Assembly (NCBI GenBank): GCA_964415365.1 | Contig: CAYPYW010000005.1 | Span: forward strand, 1 to 64,000 | Source: Hydromicrobium sp964415365 | Lineage (GTDB): Bacteria; Actinomycetota; Humimicrobiia; Humimicrobiales; Humimicrobiaceae | Length of the DNA stretch: 64,000 bases | Direction: 5' to 3' | Shown here: piece after piece, positions 18,492 to 28,081 of the stretch | Position numbering within the stretch: position 1 is the first letter of the stretch | Layout of the letters: every line of letters starts with the position of its first letter | Translations under genes and position numbers: made by a program | The notes under the pieces: model-generated | Told to the model about the DNA's origin: nothing | The model's database searches: none | The model's input: the letters and a program-made list of their open reading frames with translations, nothing else

Positions 18492-20048
18492 GTGACATAT
18501 ATAGCTAGAAAAACAAAACCAATTTGTTTAATAATATTAGATGGCTGGGGTCTTTCTGACGAGATCGAAGGCAATGCTATTAAACTTGCAAAAACTCCCA
18601 ATATGGATAACTACTACAAAATCTATCCTAATACCAGATTGAATGCTTCGGGAGAGGCAGTAGGGCTTCCAGAAGGTCAGATGGGTAATTCAGAGGTAGG
18701 TCATCTGAATATTGGGGCAGGCAGAATAGTATATCAGGATTTTACCAGAATAAATGAGGAAATTAAGAGCGGCTCCTTCTTTAAGAATGAAGTATTAATT
18801 AAGGCTATCGAAAATGCAAAAAATAATAATAGCGGTTTTCATCTAATGGGGCTGGTGTCAGATGGTGGTGTACATAGTCACATCAGACATCTCAAAGCTT
18901 TAATTGATCTGGCAGGTAATTATGGAATAAAAAATTTATTTGTTCACGCCTTTCTTGATGGAAGAGATGTTCCTCCCAGAAGTGCCATACCATATCTGAA
19001 TGATGTGGATAATTACTTAAAAAGGAAAAATATTGGCCAGATTGCTACGGTTAGTGGAAGATATTACAGTATGGATAGGGATAACAGGTGGGATAGGGTA
19101 AAAAAAAGTTATGATGCATTAGTATATAGAAAAGGGAAGGAGTTTAAGACGGCTGCGGAAGTTGTTGAAGCATCTTATAGTAATAATATAGATGATGAAT
19201 TTGTTATTCCATCTATAGTTAAGAATGAAGATGAAGAGAGAGCGAGGATTGGATCAAGGGATTCTGTAATATTCTTTAATTTCAGGCCTGATAGAGCAAG
19301 GCAGCTTACGAGGGCATTTATAAGTAAAGATTTTGACAAGTTTGATAGAGGTAAGAAGCCGCCAGAAGTCTACTTTGTATGCATGACCCAATACGACAAA
19401 ACGTTTAATGCCGTTATAGCGTATCCTCCGGAGGAGATTAAAAATACTTTAGGGGAAGTCATATCAGATAATAATTTGAAACAATTGAGAATTGCTGAAA
19501 CGGAGAAATATGCTCATGTAACTTTCTTCTTTAGCGGTGGAGTTGAAAAACCATTTAAAGGCGAGGATAGAATATTGATCCCTTCTCCAAGGGTTGCGAC
19601 CTACGACTTGAAACCTGAAATGAGTGCTTTTGAGGTCACTGATACAGTGATAGATAAAATTAAATCGGGCAGATATGATGTGATAATATTAAACTATGCA
19701 AATCCCGATATGGTAGGTCATACCGGACATATTGATGCTGCGGTGAAAGCTGTTGAAGCAGTGGACAAATGCGTGGGGAGGGTAGTAGAAGAGTTGAACA
19801 GGAATGGAGGATTGGCGTTAATAACTGCAGATCACGGCAATGCAGAGGAAATGGTAGATCCTATTGATGAAAGGGTTATAACTGCTCATTCTGTATCACC
19901 GGTGCCTTTTGTGATTTGTAATTTAAAAATGACCCTGAAAAATAAAAATGACAATTTTAAACTAAGTGATATTGCACCAACAATGTTGGACCTTCTAAAA
20001 ATAAAAAAACCGGATGAAATGACGGGCAATTCACTTTTATCCAGTTGA
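18492..20048 (+). CDS. gpmI: Cofactor-independent phosphoglycerate mutase
   Basis: A 518-residue metalloenzyme of the alkaline phosphatase superfamily that converts 3- to 2-phosphoglycerate. It shows LIILDGWG, the phosphorylated Ser in MGNSEVGHLNIGAGR (about 64), HAFLDGRDVPPRS, and the metal-binding NYANPDMVGHTGH and TADHGNAEEM blocks. GTG start, 7 bases after tpiA. It lies where actinobacterial clusters go straight from tpi to secG. Confidence 0.96.
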   Translation: MTYIARKTKPICLIILDGWGLSDEIEGNAIKLAKTPNMDNYYKIYPNTRLNASGEAVGLPEGQMGNSEVGHLNIGAGRIVYQDFTRINEEIKSGSFFKNEVLIKAIENAKNNNSGFHLMGLVSDGGVHSHIRHLKALIDLAGNYGIKNLFVHAFLDGRDVPPRSAIPYLNDVDNYLKRKNIGQIATVSGRYYSMDRDNRWDRVKKSYDALVYRKGKEFKTAAEVVEASYSNNIDDEFVIPSIVKNEDEERARIGSRDSVIFFNFRPDRARQLTRAFISKDFDKFDRGKKPPEVYFVCMTQYDKTFNAVIAYPPEEIKNTLGEVISDNNLKQLRIAETEKYAHVTFFFSGGVEKPFKGEDRILIPSPRVATYDLKPEMSAFEVTDTVIDKIKSGRYDVIILNYANPDMVGHTGHIDAAVKAVEAVDKCVGRVVEELNRNGGLALITADHGNAEEMVDPIDERVITAHSVSPVPFVICNLKMTLKNKNDNFKLSDIAPTMLDLLKIKKPDEMTGNSLLSS

Positions 20049-20181
20049 GTTTTCATTTTGTATTAGAAGTTTTATAATATAATCCTATTTATAAAAATAT
20101 GTTTTTAATATATTATTTTTTTGATAAAATATAGGCCAGAAGCCAATTTGAGATTTTTATAATTTTGGAGGAAATATAAAT

Positions 20182-20415
20182 ATGGGTTCTGTTTTACTGA
20201 ATGTCTTGTTTGCGATTCATATCACTGCCAGTCTGGGATTAATACTGTTAATACTGTTACATGCAGGAAGAGGAGGAGGTATTTCCGGTTTATTCTCTGG
20301 CATGGTAGAAACTTTCGATGGCACTGGAATTGTGGAAAAGAATCTTGATAGGATTACAATTATACTGGGTTTGGTTTTTGCCGTAACTACTATAATGTTG
20401 TTTGTCTTTTTATAG
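20182..20415 (+). CDS. secG: Preprotein translocase subunit SecG
   Basis: A 77-residue membrane protein with two hydrophobic helices separated by a glycine-rich cytoplasmic loop (HAGRGGGISGLFSG), the standard SecG layout. It assists SecYE and SecA in protein export. GGAGGA lies ten bases before the ATG. A 130-base AT-rich gap upstream contains several TATAAT-like boxes, so it probably has its own promoter. Its place after the tpiA/gpmI genes supports the actinobacterial gene order. Confidence 0.92.
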   Translation: MGSVLLNVLFAIHITASLGLILLILLHAGRGGGISGLFSGMVETFDGTGIVEKNLDRITIILGLVFAVTTIMLFVFL

Positions 20416-20517
20416 ATTGATAGAAATTGCGAGATTATTTAAAACGAAAGGAGGTTTTAAATTAAAAAATCTTGCAGGGTAATTGTAGTGTAATTATGGT
20501 AAGAGAAAAAGGAGGCT

Positions 20518-22110
20518 TTGGTGAAGAACTATAAAAAATCATTGGTAATAGTTGCAGTACTTACAATCGTTGTATTTATAGGAGCTATGTTTGCAGGATG
20601 CAAGACAGAAGCAGCAGGTGGCCAGATTATGAGGTTACATATTGTTGAGCCAGTATCCCTGGATCCTCCAAATGCTTATGAAAGTGAAGGAATTCAGGTA
20701 ATAAGACAGTGCTGGGATGGCCTTATAGATTGGGATCTGGAAACCTATGAACCAATACCTGCATTAGCAGAAAGCTGGGAAATAAGCGATGATGGTCTTG
20801 TTTACACCTTCCATTTAAGGAAAGGTGTGAAATTCCACAGCGGCAGAGAACTAGTAGCTGAGGATTTTGTTTATTCATGGTCAAGGGTAGCTAATAAAGA
20901 TACAGCTTCTTATCTTGCTTATCATTTGCTTCCAATCAAGGGTTATGATGAATGCCAGGATGGAACAGCTACTACTCTGGAGGGAGTAAAAGCTCTTGAC
21001 GACTATACGCTTGAGGTAACCTTAAAAGAGCCTTATGCGGACTTTCTATCTACCCTGGGTCACGATGTATTTTATCCTGTAGCAAAAGAAGATATTGAAG
21101 AGTGGGGAGACGAATACACCGAACATATCAATGGAGTTGGCCCATTTAAATTTGTTAAATGGGAGCATGATCAGTACATAGAACTTGTTAGAAATGATGA
21201 CTACTGGGGTGAAAAAGCTAAACTCGATGGTGCTAAATATGTCATAATAGCTGATGAGGACACAGCGTTTCTGGAGTTTAAAGCTGGTAATCTTGAGTAT
21301 ACGGAGATTCCTATTGGAAAAATTACAGTCACAAGAGAAGATCCAGAATATAAAGATGGTGTGATTATTAAGCCATATTGGGGTTTGTATTACTATGGAT
21401 TTAATTTGAACGCTGAACCATTTAAGGATAATATTGCACTGCGTGAGGCTATAAGCTATGCGATAGACAGGCAGAATATCTGTAATGTAGTAAGTGAAGG
21501 TGTACCCACACCGGCTGTAGGATTTGTTCCGCCGGGAATTCCAGGCTTCCAGGAGAACGCTTCAGATTTTGTATATGATGTGGATAAAGCCAAAGAAAAA
21601 CTAGCTGAAGCCGGATATCCGGATGGAGAGGGCTTGCCTACATTGGAGTTTGGATTTAATACAGGTGCCGGTCATGAACAGATAGCTGAGGCAATCCAGG
21701 CTGATCTCAAAGAAATTGGAGTAAACGTAAACGTAACCGGTTATGAGTGGGGAACGCTGCTCGAGAAGGCACGGGCAGGCGAAATAGTATTTTACAGGCT
21801 GGGTTGGGTTGCAGATTATCCTACGATGGATAATTTCCTGTTCCCGTTATTCTACTCGGCATCCACTGATAACTATGGCGAGTATAATAATCCTGAGGTA
21901 GACGAGATGCTCCTTGAAGCAAGAAGTACCCTGGATGAGGATGAGAGGATTGCAAAATACAGAGAAGTTGAGAAGATGATTCTTGATGAGTGCGCTTTTG
22001 CAAATATTTACTGGTACGGAACAAGAAGGATAATTCAGTCATATGTTAAAGGTTTTTCTCTTGACAATATGGAAAATTATGATTTAAGTAAAGTATGGCT
22101 GGAGAAATAA
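20518..22110 (+). CDS. Peptide/nickel-type ABC transporter substrate-binding lipoprotein
   Basis: A 530-residue family 5 extracellular binding protein (DppA/OppA type). The signal peptide ends in a lipobox with Cys28 (MFAGC). The normal lobe order is present: EPVSLDPPN, then LAESWEISDDGLVYTFHLR, then the second lobe beginning LREAISYAIDRQNI, DVDKAKEKLAEAGY, and the GWVADYP region. GTG start preceded by AAAAAGGAGG. First gene of a five-gene transporter operon plus an additional lipoprotein. The substrate is a short peptide, nickel chelate or oligosaccharide; the sequence alone does not decide. Confidence 0.92.
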   Translation: MVKNYKKSLVIVAVLTIVVFIGAMFAGCKTEAAGGQIMRLHIVEPVSLDPPNAYESEGIQVIRQCWDGLIDWDLETYEPIPALAESWEISDDGLVYTFHLRKGVKFHSGRELVAEDFVYSWSRVANKDTASYLAYHLLPIKGYDECQDGTATTLEGVKALDDYTLEVTLKEPYADFLSTLGHDVFYPVAKEDIEEWGDEYTEHINGVGPFKFVKWEHDQYIELVRNDDYWGEKAKLDGAKYVIIADEDTAFLEFKAGNLEYTEIPIGKITVTREDPEYKDGVIIKPYWGLYYYGFNLNAEPFKDNIALREAISYAIDRQNICNVVSEGVPTPAVGFVPPGIPGFQENASDFVYDVDKAKEKLAEAGYPDGEGLPTLEFGFNTGAGHEQIAEAIQADLKEIGVNVNVTGYEWGTLLEKARAGEIVFYRLGWVADYPTMDNFLFPLFYSASTDNYGEYNNPEVDEMLLEARSTLDEDERIAKYREVEKMILDECAFANIYWYGTRRIIQSYVKGFSLDNMENYDLSKVWLEK

Positions 22111-22161
22111 AAAGAGATAAGTGGATTAAATATACAGTTTGAAAGATTAATTGGAAAAGAA

Positions 22162-22194
22162 TATAGCCTACATCCAATAAAGATGTAGGCTATA
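22162..22194 (+). other. Long hairpin between binding protein and permease genes
   Basis: A 13-bp perfect stem (22162-22174 with 22182-22194) with a 7-nt loop lies in the 130-base gap after the binding-protein gene. No T tract follows. It is likely to stabilise the upstream message or partly terminate transcription so that the binding protein is made in excess. Confidence 0.65.
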
Positions 22195-22243
22195 TAATCT
22201 TAAGAAGAGATTTGTATTTATGAATTTTTAAAAAGATGGAAGA

Positions 22244-23188
22244 ATGCTGTACTTTATAATAAGAAGGATTTTACAAATTATACCGGTTATCATCGGGGTT
22301 ACGTTAATCCTTTTTACTTTAATGTATATTATTCCAGAGGATCCCGCAAAGTTAATTCTTCAAAAAGGTGCTACACCCGAGGCGCTTCAAAATTTAAGGG
22401 AAAAAATGGGTATTGATAAGCCTGTTTATATTCAGTACTGGAGATACATAAGGCAACTAGCCAAGGGTGACCTGGGAACTTCATACCGGTACAGGCGCTC
22501 GGTTAACAGTATTCTTGCGGATCATTATCCTAATTCTATAAAATTAGCCCTGGCAGCTATTATAATTGAGATTATCATTGGCATATTTGCAGGAATTATA
22601 TCTGCAGTTAAGAAATATAGTTTCTGGGATATACTGGTCACGGTTTCAACGACAATTGCTGTTTGTGTGCCTGTATACTGGCTTGGTATGATGCTGCAGG
22701 TTGCATTTGGCCTAAAGCTTGGATGGCTTCCTATGTCCGGGATGGGAGATGGGAGTATTAGGTATTATATTTTGCCTGCAATAACTCTGGCTTCAGTTTC
22801 TACTGCCTTTGTGGCAAGAATGACGCGAAGCACTATGCTTGAAGTACTATCCAATGATTATATTACAACTGCTTATGCCAAAGGGCTTTCACCCAATATG
22901 GTGATAGGCAAGCATGCGCTGAAAAATGCTCTAATACCGGTAGTGACCTTAATAGGAATGGATTTAGGTGCCTTAATGGGTGGTGCCATTCTTACCGAGA
23001 CTGTATTTAACTGGCCCGGTGTCGGTAGGACAATTTATCTGGCAATTCTTCAGAGGGATGCACCTGTAGTAATTGGTGGAACAATAATACTGGTTATGAT
23101 TTTTGTAATCATGAACTTAGTTGTAGATGTTGCATATGCGTTCTTAGATCCAAGAATTAGATATGAAAAAAAGGAAATGCAAGTTTAA
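22244..23188 (+). CDS. ABC transporter permease, DppB/OppB type
   Basis: A 314-residue inner membrane protein with six hydrophobic helices. The N-terminal segment (IIRRILQIIPVIIGVTLILF) and the linker LREKMGIDKPVYIQYWRYI are typical of DppB. The cytoplasmic EAA-type loop is at about residues 205-230 (YITTAYAKGLSPNMVIGKHAL), and ETVFNWPGVGR is conserved. It ends directly against the next permease: its stop codon is followed at once by the ATG of dppC, which implies translational coupling. Confidence 0.93.
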   Translation: MLYFIIRRILQIIPVIIGVTLILFTLMYIIPEDPAKLILQKGATPEALQNLREKMGIDKPVYIQYWRYIRQLAKGDLGTSYRYRRSVNSILADHYPNSIKLALAAIIIEIIIGIFAGIISAVKKYSFWDILVTVSTTIAVCVPVYWLGMMLQVAFGLKLGWLPMSGMGDGSIRYYILPAITLASVSTAFVARMTRSTMLEVLSNDYITTAYAKGLSPNMVIGKHALKNALIPVVTLIGMDLGALMGGAILTETVFNWPGVGRTIYLAILQRDAPVVIGGTIILVMIFVIMNLVVDVAYAFLDPRIRYEKKEMQV

Positions 23189-24088
23189 ATGGCAGGTATA
23201 AAAGAATTAGAAGCATTAGAAGAGATTGAAACTGAAAGAAAATATTCAAAGACGTCGCTTTATAAAGATGCATGGAAGCGACTCCGGAGGAACAAACTTG
23301 CCATGCTCGGACTTTCTATAGTGATACTGTTGATTTTAATAGCTATATTTGCTCCTTTAATCTCACCTTATGACCCAATTTCAAGGATAAAGGAAGATTC
23401 GTCACTAGGCCCCAGTATAAGTCATCTTTTTGGAACAGATCTACTGGGCAGGGATATCTTCAGTAGAGTTATTTATGGAAGCAGGATCTCCATAGAAGTT
23501 GGAGTTGTAGCGGTAGGTATATCGGTGTTAATAGGCCTTTTCTTTGGTGCTCTCTCAGGTTATTTTGGTGGTGCTTCTGATGCAGTGATTATGCGTGTAG
23601 CAGATATTTTCTTTGCATTCCCATATATTTTAGGGGCAATAGCAATAATGACGATTTTAGGCCCGGGAATAGTGAATATATTTGTGGCAATTGGAATTTT
23701 AGGATGGGCTTCATTTGCGAGAATTTTCAGAAGTTCTATTTTAACAATTAAAAATAAGGAATACATTGAAGCAGCAAGGGCACTTGGCGCAAGCAATTAC
23801 AGGATTATAACGAAACATATTTTTCCTAATTCATTTGCTCCCATAATTGTATACGCAACGATGAATGTCGGAACTGCGATAATAGTAGAGGCTGCATTAA
23901 GTTTTCTTGGAATAGGAGTCCAGCCCCCGACACCAGCATGGGGTAAGATGCTTGCAGATTCTCTGGCTTATATTGATATAGCTCCATGGATGATGTTTTT
24001 CCCAGGATTAGCTATTTTAATAACAGTTTTAGGATTTGTGCTGCTTGGTGATGGCCTGAGGGATGCGTTTGACCCGAGATTAAAGTAA
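23189..24088 (+). CDS. ABC transporter permease, DppC/OppC type
   Basis: A 299-residue partner permease. It has the DppC N-terminal extension before the first helix, then LFGTDLLGRDIFSRVIYGSR, a family hallmark. The EAA loop is EYIEAARALGASNYRII, and the C-terminal block is LSFLGIGVQPPTPAWG. It forms the membrane channel with the DppB-type protein and starts without any gap after it. Confidence 0.93.
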   Translation: MAGIKELEALEEIETERKYSKTSLYKDAWKRLRRNKLAMLGLSIVILLILIAIFAPLISPYDPISRIKEDSSLGPSISHLFGTDLLGRDIFSRVIYGSRISIEVGVVAVGISVLIGLFFGALSGYFGGASDAVIMRVADIFFAFPYILGAIAIMTILGPGIVNIFVAIGILGWASFARIFRSSILTIKNKEYIEAARALGASNYRIITKHIFPNSFAPIIVYATMNVGTAIIVEAALSFLGIGVQPPTPAWGKMLADSLAYIDIAPWMMFFPGLAILITVLGFVLLGDGLRDAFDPRLK

Positions 24089-24138
24089 ATAATTAATATT
24101 TAAAATTATAGATTTCTATTTAATTAATTTTTTTTGAA

Positions 24139-25158
24139 ATGACCGAAAAAGAAAACGATAAGATTTTAGAAGTCAAAAATTTAAAAACCTTTTTTTATAC
24201 GGATGATGGAGTGGTTAAAGCAGTTGATGGAGTTAGCTTCGACCTTAAAAAGGGTGAAACTCTTGGTATTGTGGGTGAGACAGGATGCGGAAAAAGTGTA
24301 ACCGCTCTTTCAATTTTAAGATTGATTCCCCAGCCTCCGGGGAAAATAGTTGATGGCGAAATAATCTTTGACGGTAAAGACTTATTAAAGCTTGGGCAAA
24401 AGGAGCTTCAGAATTTCAGGGGTAGTAGAATTTCAATGATTTTTCAGGACCCTATGACCTCCCTAAATCCTGTATATACAATTGGCAATCAGGTGATGGA
24501 ATCTATTATGATACATAGAAAATTAAATAAGGAAGAAGCCAGAAGAGAAAGTTTGAAACTTCTGGAAATGGTTGGAATACCGGAACCTGAGAGAAGATTC
24601 AGCAGCTACCCTCATGAGTTCAGTGGAGGTATGAGGCAGAGAGTAATGATAGCAATGGCTATTGCGAACAGCCCCAGTGTTCTTATAGCAGACGAACCGA
24701 CAACCGCGCTTGATGTAACAGTACAGGCTCAGATACTGGAATTAATGGATGACCTTAAGTACAAAACAAATTCATCGATCATAATAATAACGCATGACCT
24801 TGGCGTGGTAGCAAAATATGCGAACAGGGTAATGGTTATGTATGCAGGTAAGCCTGTCGAGTTTTCAGGTGTTGATAATATATATTATAAGCCGATGCAC
24901 CCATACACAATCGGACTAATGAAATCCATAACAAGGCTGGATGAGGAAAAGAAAAAATCGTTAAAGCCAATTGAGGGGTTGCCGCCAAGCTTGATAGATT
25001 TGCCAAAGGGCTGTATTTTCCGGGGAAGATGCAAATATACCGTGGATAATTGTAAAAAGGAATACCCGCCTCTTGTAGAAATTGAGAAGGACCACTATGT
25101 CTCATGCTACAGAGCAAAAGAATTTATGGATGGGATACTTGAAAGATTTGGTAATTAG
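24139..25158 (+). CDS. ABC transporter ATP-binding protein, DppD/OppD type
   Basis: A 339-residue ATPase with Walker A GETGCGKS, Q-loop MIFQDPMTSLNP, signature FSGGMRQR, Walker B LIADEPTTALD and switch ITHDLGV. The C-terminal oligopeptide-transporter extension has a Cys cluster (GCIFRGRCKYT, DNCKKEYP, SCYR), which binds an Fe-S cluster in some relatives. The ATG has no obvious ribosome site, only T8GAA. It pairs with the DppF-type ATPase that begins 2 bases after it ends. Confidence 0.93.
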   Translation: MTEKENDKILEVKNLKTFFYTDDGVVKAVDGVSFDLKKGETLGIVGETGCGKSVTALSILRLIPQPPGKIVDGEIIFDGKDLLKLGQKELQNFRGSRISMIFQDPMTSLNPVYTIGNQVMESIMIHRKLNKEEARRESLKLLEMVGIPEPERRFSSYPHEFSGGMRQRVMIAMAIANSPSVLIADEPTTALDVTVQAQILELMDDLKYKTNSSIIIITHDLGVVAKYANRVMVMYAGKPVEFSGVDNIYYKPMHPYTIGLMKSITRLDEEKKKSLKPIEGLPPSLIDLPKGCIFRGRCKYTVDNCKKEYPPLVEIEKDHYVSCYRAKEFMDGILERFGN

Positions 25159-25160
25159 AT

Positions 25161-26162
25161 ATGGAAAATAAATTTTTATTGGAAGTTAAAAATTTAAAGA
25201 AATATTTTAATCTGAGAGCAAGGTTTTTGTCCCAGAAATTTGCAGGGTCTGTAAAAGCAGTTGATGATATAAGTTTTTTTATAGAAAAAGGTGAAACTTT
25301 TGGGCTTGTGGGTGAGACTGGATGCGGAAAAACGACTGTTGCAAGAGTAATATTAAGGCTTGTGCCACAAACTGGCGGAGAAGTAATATATAATGGGGTA
25401 AATTTGTTTAAGCTCAGTAGCAGGGAGATGTTTAAGATAAGAAGGGAAATCCAGGTAATTTTTCAGGATCCTTATGCATCACTTTCTCCCAGGATGACGG
25501 TTGGTGATATTATTAATGAACCGTTTGAAATTCATGAAATAGGTGATAAAGGAAAAAGAATTAAAAAAGTAAAAGAATTATTAAAAGTGGTGGGACTTAA
25601 TCCTGAGCATATACATAGATATCCACATGAATTTAGTGGTGGTCAGAGACAGAGGGTTGGAGTAGCAAGAGCTCTGGCTTTAACTCCAAAGTTACTGTTG
25701 TGTGATGAACCTGTATCTGCTCTTGATGTATCCGTTCAGGCACAGATTCTGAATTTACTTACGAACCTACAGAGAGAATTTAATCTTACTTATCTTTTTA
25801 TTGCTCATGATCTTTCCGTAGTGAAGCATGTGAGTGATAGAATAGGTGTAATGTATCTTGGTAAATTGTTCGAAGTTGCAAAGAGTGAAGACTTATATGA
25901 AAAACCACTTCATCCTTATACAATGGGTTTATTATCTGCGATTCCTATTCCTGATCCTGAGCTGGAAAGAGAAAGGAAGAGAATTGTTCTGAAGGGGGAT
26001 GTCCCAAGTCCTATCAACCCTCCTTCTGGCTGCAGTTTTCATCCGAGATGTCCAAATGCTCAGGATATCTGTAGTAGAAAAGAACCTGAGTTAAAAAATT
26101 ATTCAGAAAATGAAAATGAGCATCTTGCTGCATGTTTTTTTGCCGGGAAACCAATAGTTTAG
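25161..26162 (+). CDS. ABC transporter ATP-binding protein, DppF/OppF type
   Basis: A 333-residue second ATPase of the transporter. It has Walker A GETGCGKTT, VIFQDPYASLSPRMTV (DppF-specific), signature FSGGQRQR, Walker B LLCDEPVSALD and switch IAHDLSV. The C-terminal extension also has the Cys motif (CSFHPRCP, ICSRKEPEL, AACFF). The N-terminal YFNLRARFLSQKFAGSVKAVDDISF includes the short insert typical of the F subunit. The odd lipoprotein follows 27 bases later. Confidence 0.93.
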   Translation: MENKFLLEVKNLKKYFNLRARFLSQKFAGSVKAVDDISFFIEKGETFGLVGETGCGKTTVARVILRLVPQTGGEVIYNGVNLFKLSSREMFKIRREIQVIFQDPYASLSPRMTVGDIINEPFEIHEIGDKGKRIKKVKELLKVVGLNPEHIHRYPHEFSGGQRQRVGVARALALTPKLLLCDEPVSALDVSVQAQILNLLTNLQREFNLTYLFIAHDLSVVKHVSDRIGVMYLGKLFEVAKSEDLYEKPLHPYTMGLLSAIPIPDPELERERKRIVLKGDVPSPINPPSGCSFHPRCPNAQDICSRKEPELKNYSENENEHLAACFFAGKPIV

Positions 26163-26189
26163 ATAAGAAAATTTTTGGTGAGTGTATAA

Positions 26190-27926
26190 ATGAATAAATC
26201 AATAAAAAAAGTAATAATATTTATAATTCTACTGATGCTAGTATTTATCAGTATTTGCCTTTATTCATGTGAATATGATGATCTGGGATTGTTCGCTACA
26301 GATAGTGATGAGGGAGTAGGCAATGTTAATGGAGAAAATGATGTCAAAGAATTAGATATTAGCAGTCAAGAACTATTCCTGGAATCAAAGGAAAAACAAA
26401 AGGATAAAAATCCTCTCAATAACATTAATATCAGAAAGGCTATATTTTATGCAATAGATAGAGAAAGGATTGTCGACGAGTTGCTTGGTAAATATGGCGA
26501 GGTACTGAATAGCTTATTTGCCAAAGATTCCTGTTATTATTCCTCTGCCTGGTCGGAATACAGTTATGATATAAATAAGGCAAAAGAGTTTTTAAGTAGG
26601 GCAGGGTACGGTGTGGATAATCCGTTATATATTACTATTGGTGCTACAAGTGATAAAAGTGTAGAACAGACAATAGAGGAAATGATTAAGGAAGATCTGG
26701 ATAAGATTGGAATAAAATTGTGGATTTTCAATAAACCTTCGGAAGAATGGTACCAGGATTATATTCTTAGCGGTAACTATGAACTGGGTGTTTTATCAAT
26801 CTATAACTTTGATGGAAGTAGTTTAAACTCTAATTTCAATTCTGATAAATTACCGTCTCTGTCAACAGAGGAGAATGAGAATTGTCTGAATTTTTATTGG
26901 TATAAAGATTCGGACGCCGATGAAATTTTAGAAGAACTTTTAAATGAAAGTGATACCGAAAATAGAAAAGAATTGTTTCAAAATCTACAGGATATTTTAG
27001 CTCAAAATGCAGTGATGCTACCACTATATAATAGACCATTTGCTATTGCTTATAATAATAAAAAAATAAAGAATGTAGATTTCAAAATTGAAAATAACAA
27101 AATCTTTTTCAACATAGAAGATTGGACTGTACCTGATGAAGAGCAAACGGGTGGAGATGAAGAAAATGGAATCATTATCGGTTACAAAGGTGAAGATTGT
27201 AAACTTTCGGATCTATTTAGCTCGGATTATATAAGTGATCTTGTAATGAAGGGCCTATGGGAGATCAATGAGAATGGAGAATATGAGGAAGTATTGGTAG
27301 AAGGAGACTCCTCCTCTGAGAATAATGTAATCAGCATACCGGATCTGGAAGTCATGGTTAGACTTAAAGAGGAAATCTTCTGGGAAGATGGAGATCCTAT
27401 TACATCGGAAGATGTTAAATACACTTATGATACTATATTGGAAAATGATGGTAATGTGAATATTGATGAAGATTATTTTAAAATAGAGGGAATTGAAGTA
27501 GTGAATGAAAAAGAATTCAAAATTATTTTTAAGGAGAATATTAAAGATTGGAAGAAACTTTTTATGGTTGTATTCAAGGAAGGATTATTGGAGGGAAAAG
27601 ATATAAGTGGTTTTTCTGCAAAGGATATTATTGCCAACGGTCCTTATGAAATAGGGGAGTGTGTAGAAGGAGAATATTTGGTACTTAAGAAAAACGAGTT
27701 CTATTCAGGAGAGGCATCGGAGATAGATTCTATTAAGATTATATTTGACACTGATATTAATAATCTTATCGGAATGTTCAGGGATGGGGAGATAGATTTA
27801 TTGAGTATTCCGGTAGATTTAGACTTGATGGAAGATCTGGAAGAAGATGAAGATTTTGATTTATTAGTTAGGCCTGGAAATTTAATGGAGCACCTGGCTA
27901 TTTGTTTAAAACCAAAAGAGGAATAG
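26190..27926 (+). CDS. Lipoprotein with circularly permuted family 5 binding-protein lobes
   Basis: A 578-residue exported lipoprotein (hydrophobic segment 8-24, Cys27 in LYSC). Residues about 75-320 match the second half of a DppA-type protein: NIRKAIFYAIDRERIVDELLG, YDINKAKEFLSRAGYG, KEDLDKIGIK and a closing AVMLPLYNRPFAIAY segment. Residues about 345-578 match the first half: KGLWEINENGEYEEV, LKEEIFWEDGDPITSEDVKYTYD, IIANGPYEI, MFRDGEIDLLSIP, and they stop at EHLAICLKPKEE, where a normal protein continues into the DxxLRxAI segment. The linker is acidic (about 325-345). It is the last gene of the dpp-like operon. It may be an accessory binding protein; ligand unknown. Confidence 0.72.
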   Translation: MNKSIKKVIIFIILLMLVFISICLYSCEYDDLGLFATDSDEGVGNVNGENDVKELDISSQELFLESKEKQKDKNPLNNINIRKAIFYAIDRERIVDELLGKYGEVLNSLFAKDSCYYSSAWSEYSYDINKAKEFLSRAGYGVDNPLYITIGATSDKSVEQTIEEMIKEDLDKIGIKLWIFNKPSEEWYQDYILSGNYELGVLSIYNFDGSSLNSNFNSDKLPSLSTEENENCLNFYWYKDSDADEILEELLNESDTENRKELFQNLQDILAQNAVMLPLYNRPFAIAYNNKKIKNVDFKIENNKIFFNIEDWTVPDEEQTGGDEENGIIIGYKGEDCKLSDLFSSDYISDLVMKGLWEINENGEYEEVLVEGDSSSENNVISIPDLEVMVRLKEEIFWEDGDPITSEDVKYTYDTILENDGNVNIDEDYFKIEGIEVVNEKEFKIIFKENIKDWKKLFMVVFKEGLLEGKDISGFSAKDIIANGPYEIGECVEGEYLVLKKNEFYSGEASEIDSIKIIFDTDINNLIGMFRDGEIDLLSIPVDLDLMEDLEEDEDFDLLVRPGNLMEHLAICLKPKEE

Positions 27927-27995
27927 GGAATCATAAAGGTATGTAACTTCCGTCCGGCAGTCTTATAAAAAAGAAAAGGATTTTACTGTAGTTTA

Positions 27996-28024
27996 TTGAC
28001 AATAATAGATATTGTTTTTAGAAT
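27996..28024 (+). promoter_or_regulatory. Promoter of tRNA-Leu
   Basis: TTGACA at 27996-28001 and TAGAAT at 28019-28024 are separated by 17 bases, placing the transcript start about 50 bases before the tRNA. Confidence 0.6.
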
Positions 28025-28081
28025 TAAAAAGCTAAAAAATTGTTGCTCTATTCTAAATTTAGATTTGATGAAACACAATAC

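Noticed and set aside
20455..20532. Short frames with ribosome sites before the DppA-type gene as a leader peptide
   Set aside because: Two AGGAGG sites exist, but the frames need an ATT start or lack a site of their own; there is no accompanying hairpin.
26190..27926. Swapped lobes produced by a frameshift or assembly join of two genes
   Set aside because: The frame is continuous, the signal peptide and linker are in place, and both junctions are clean; not excluded without read data, but less likely.
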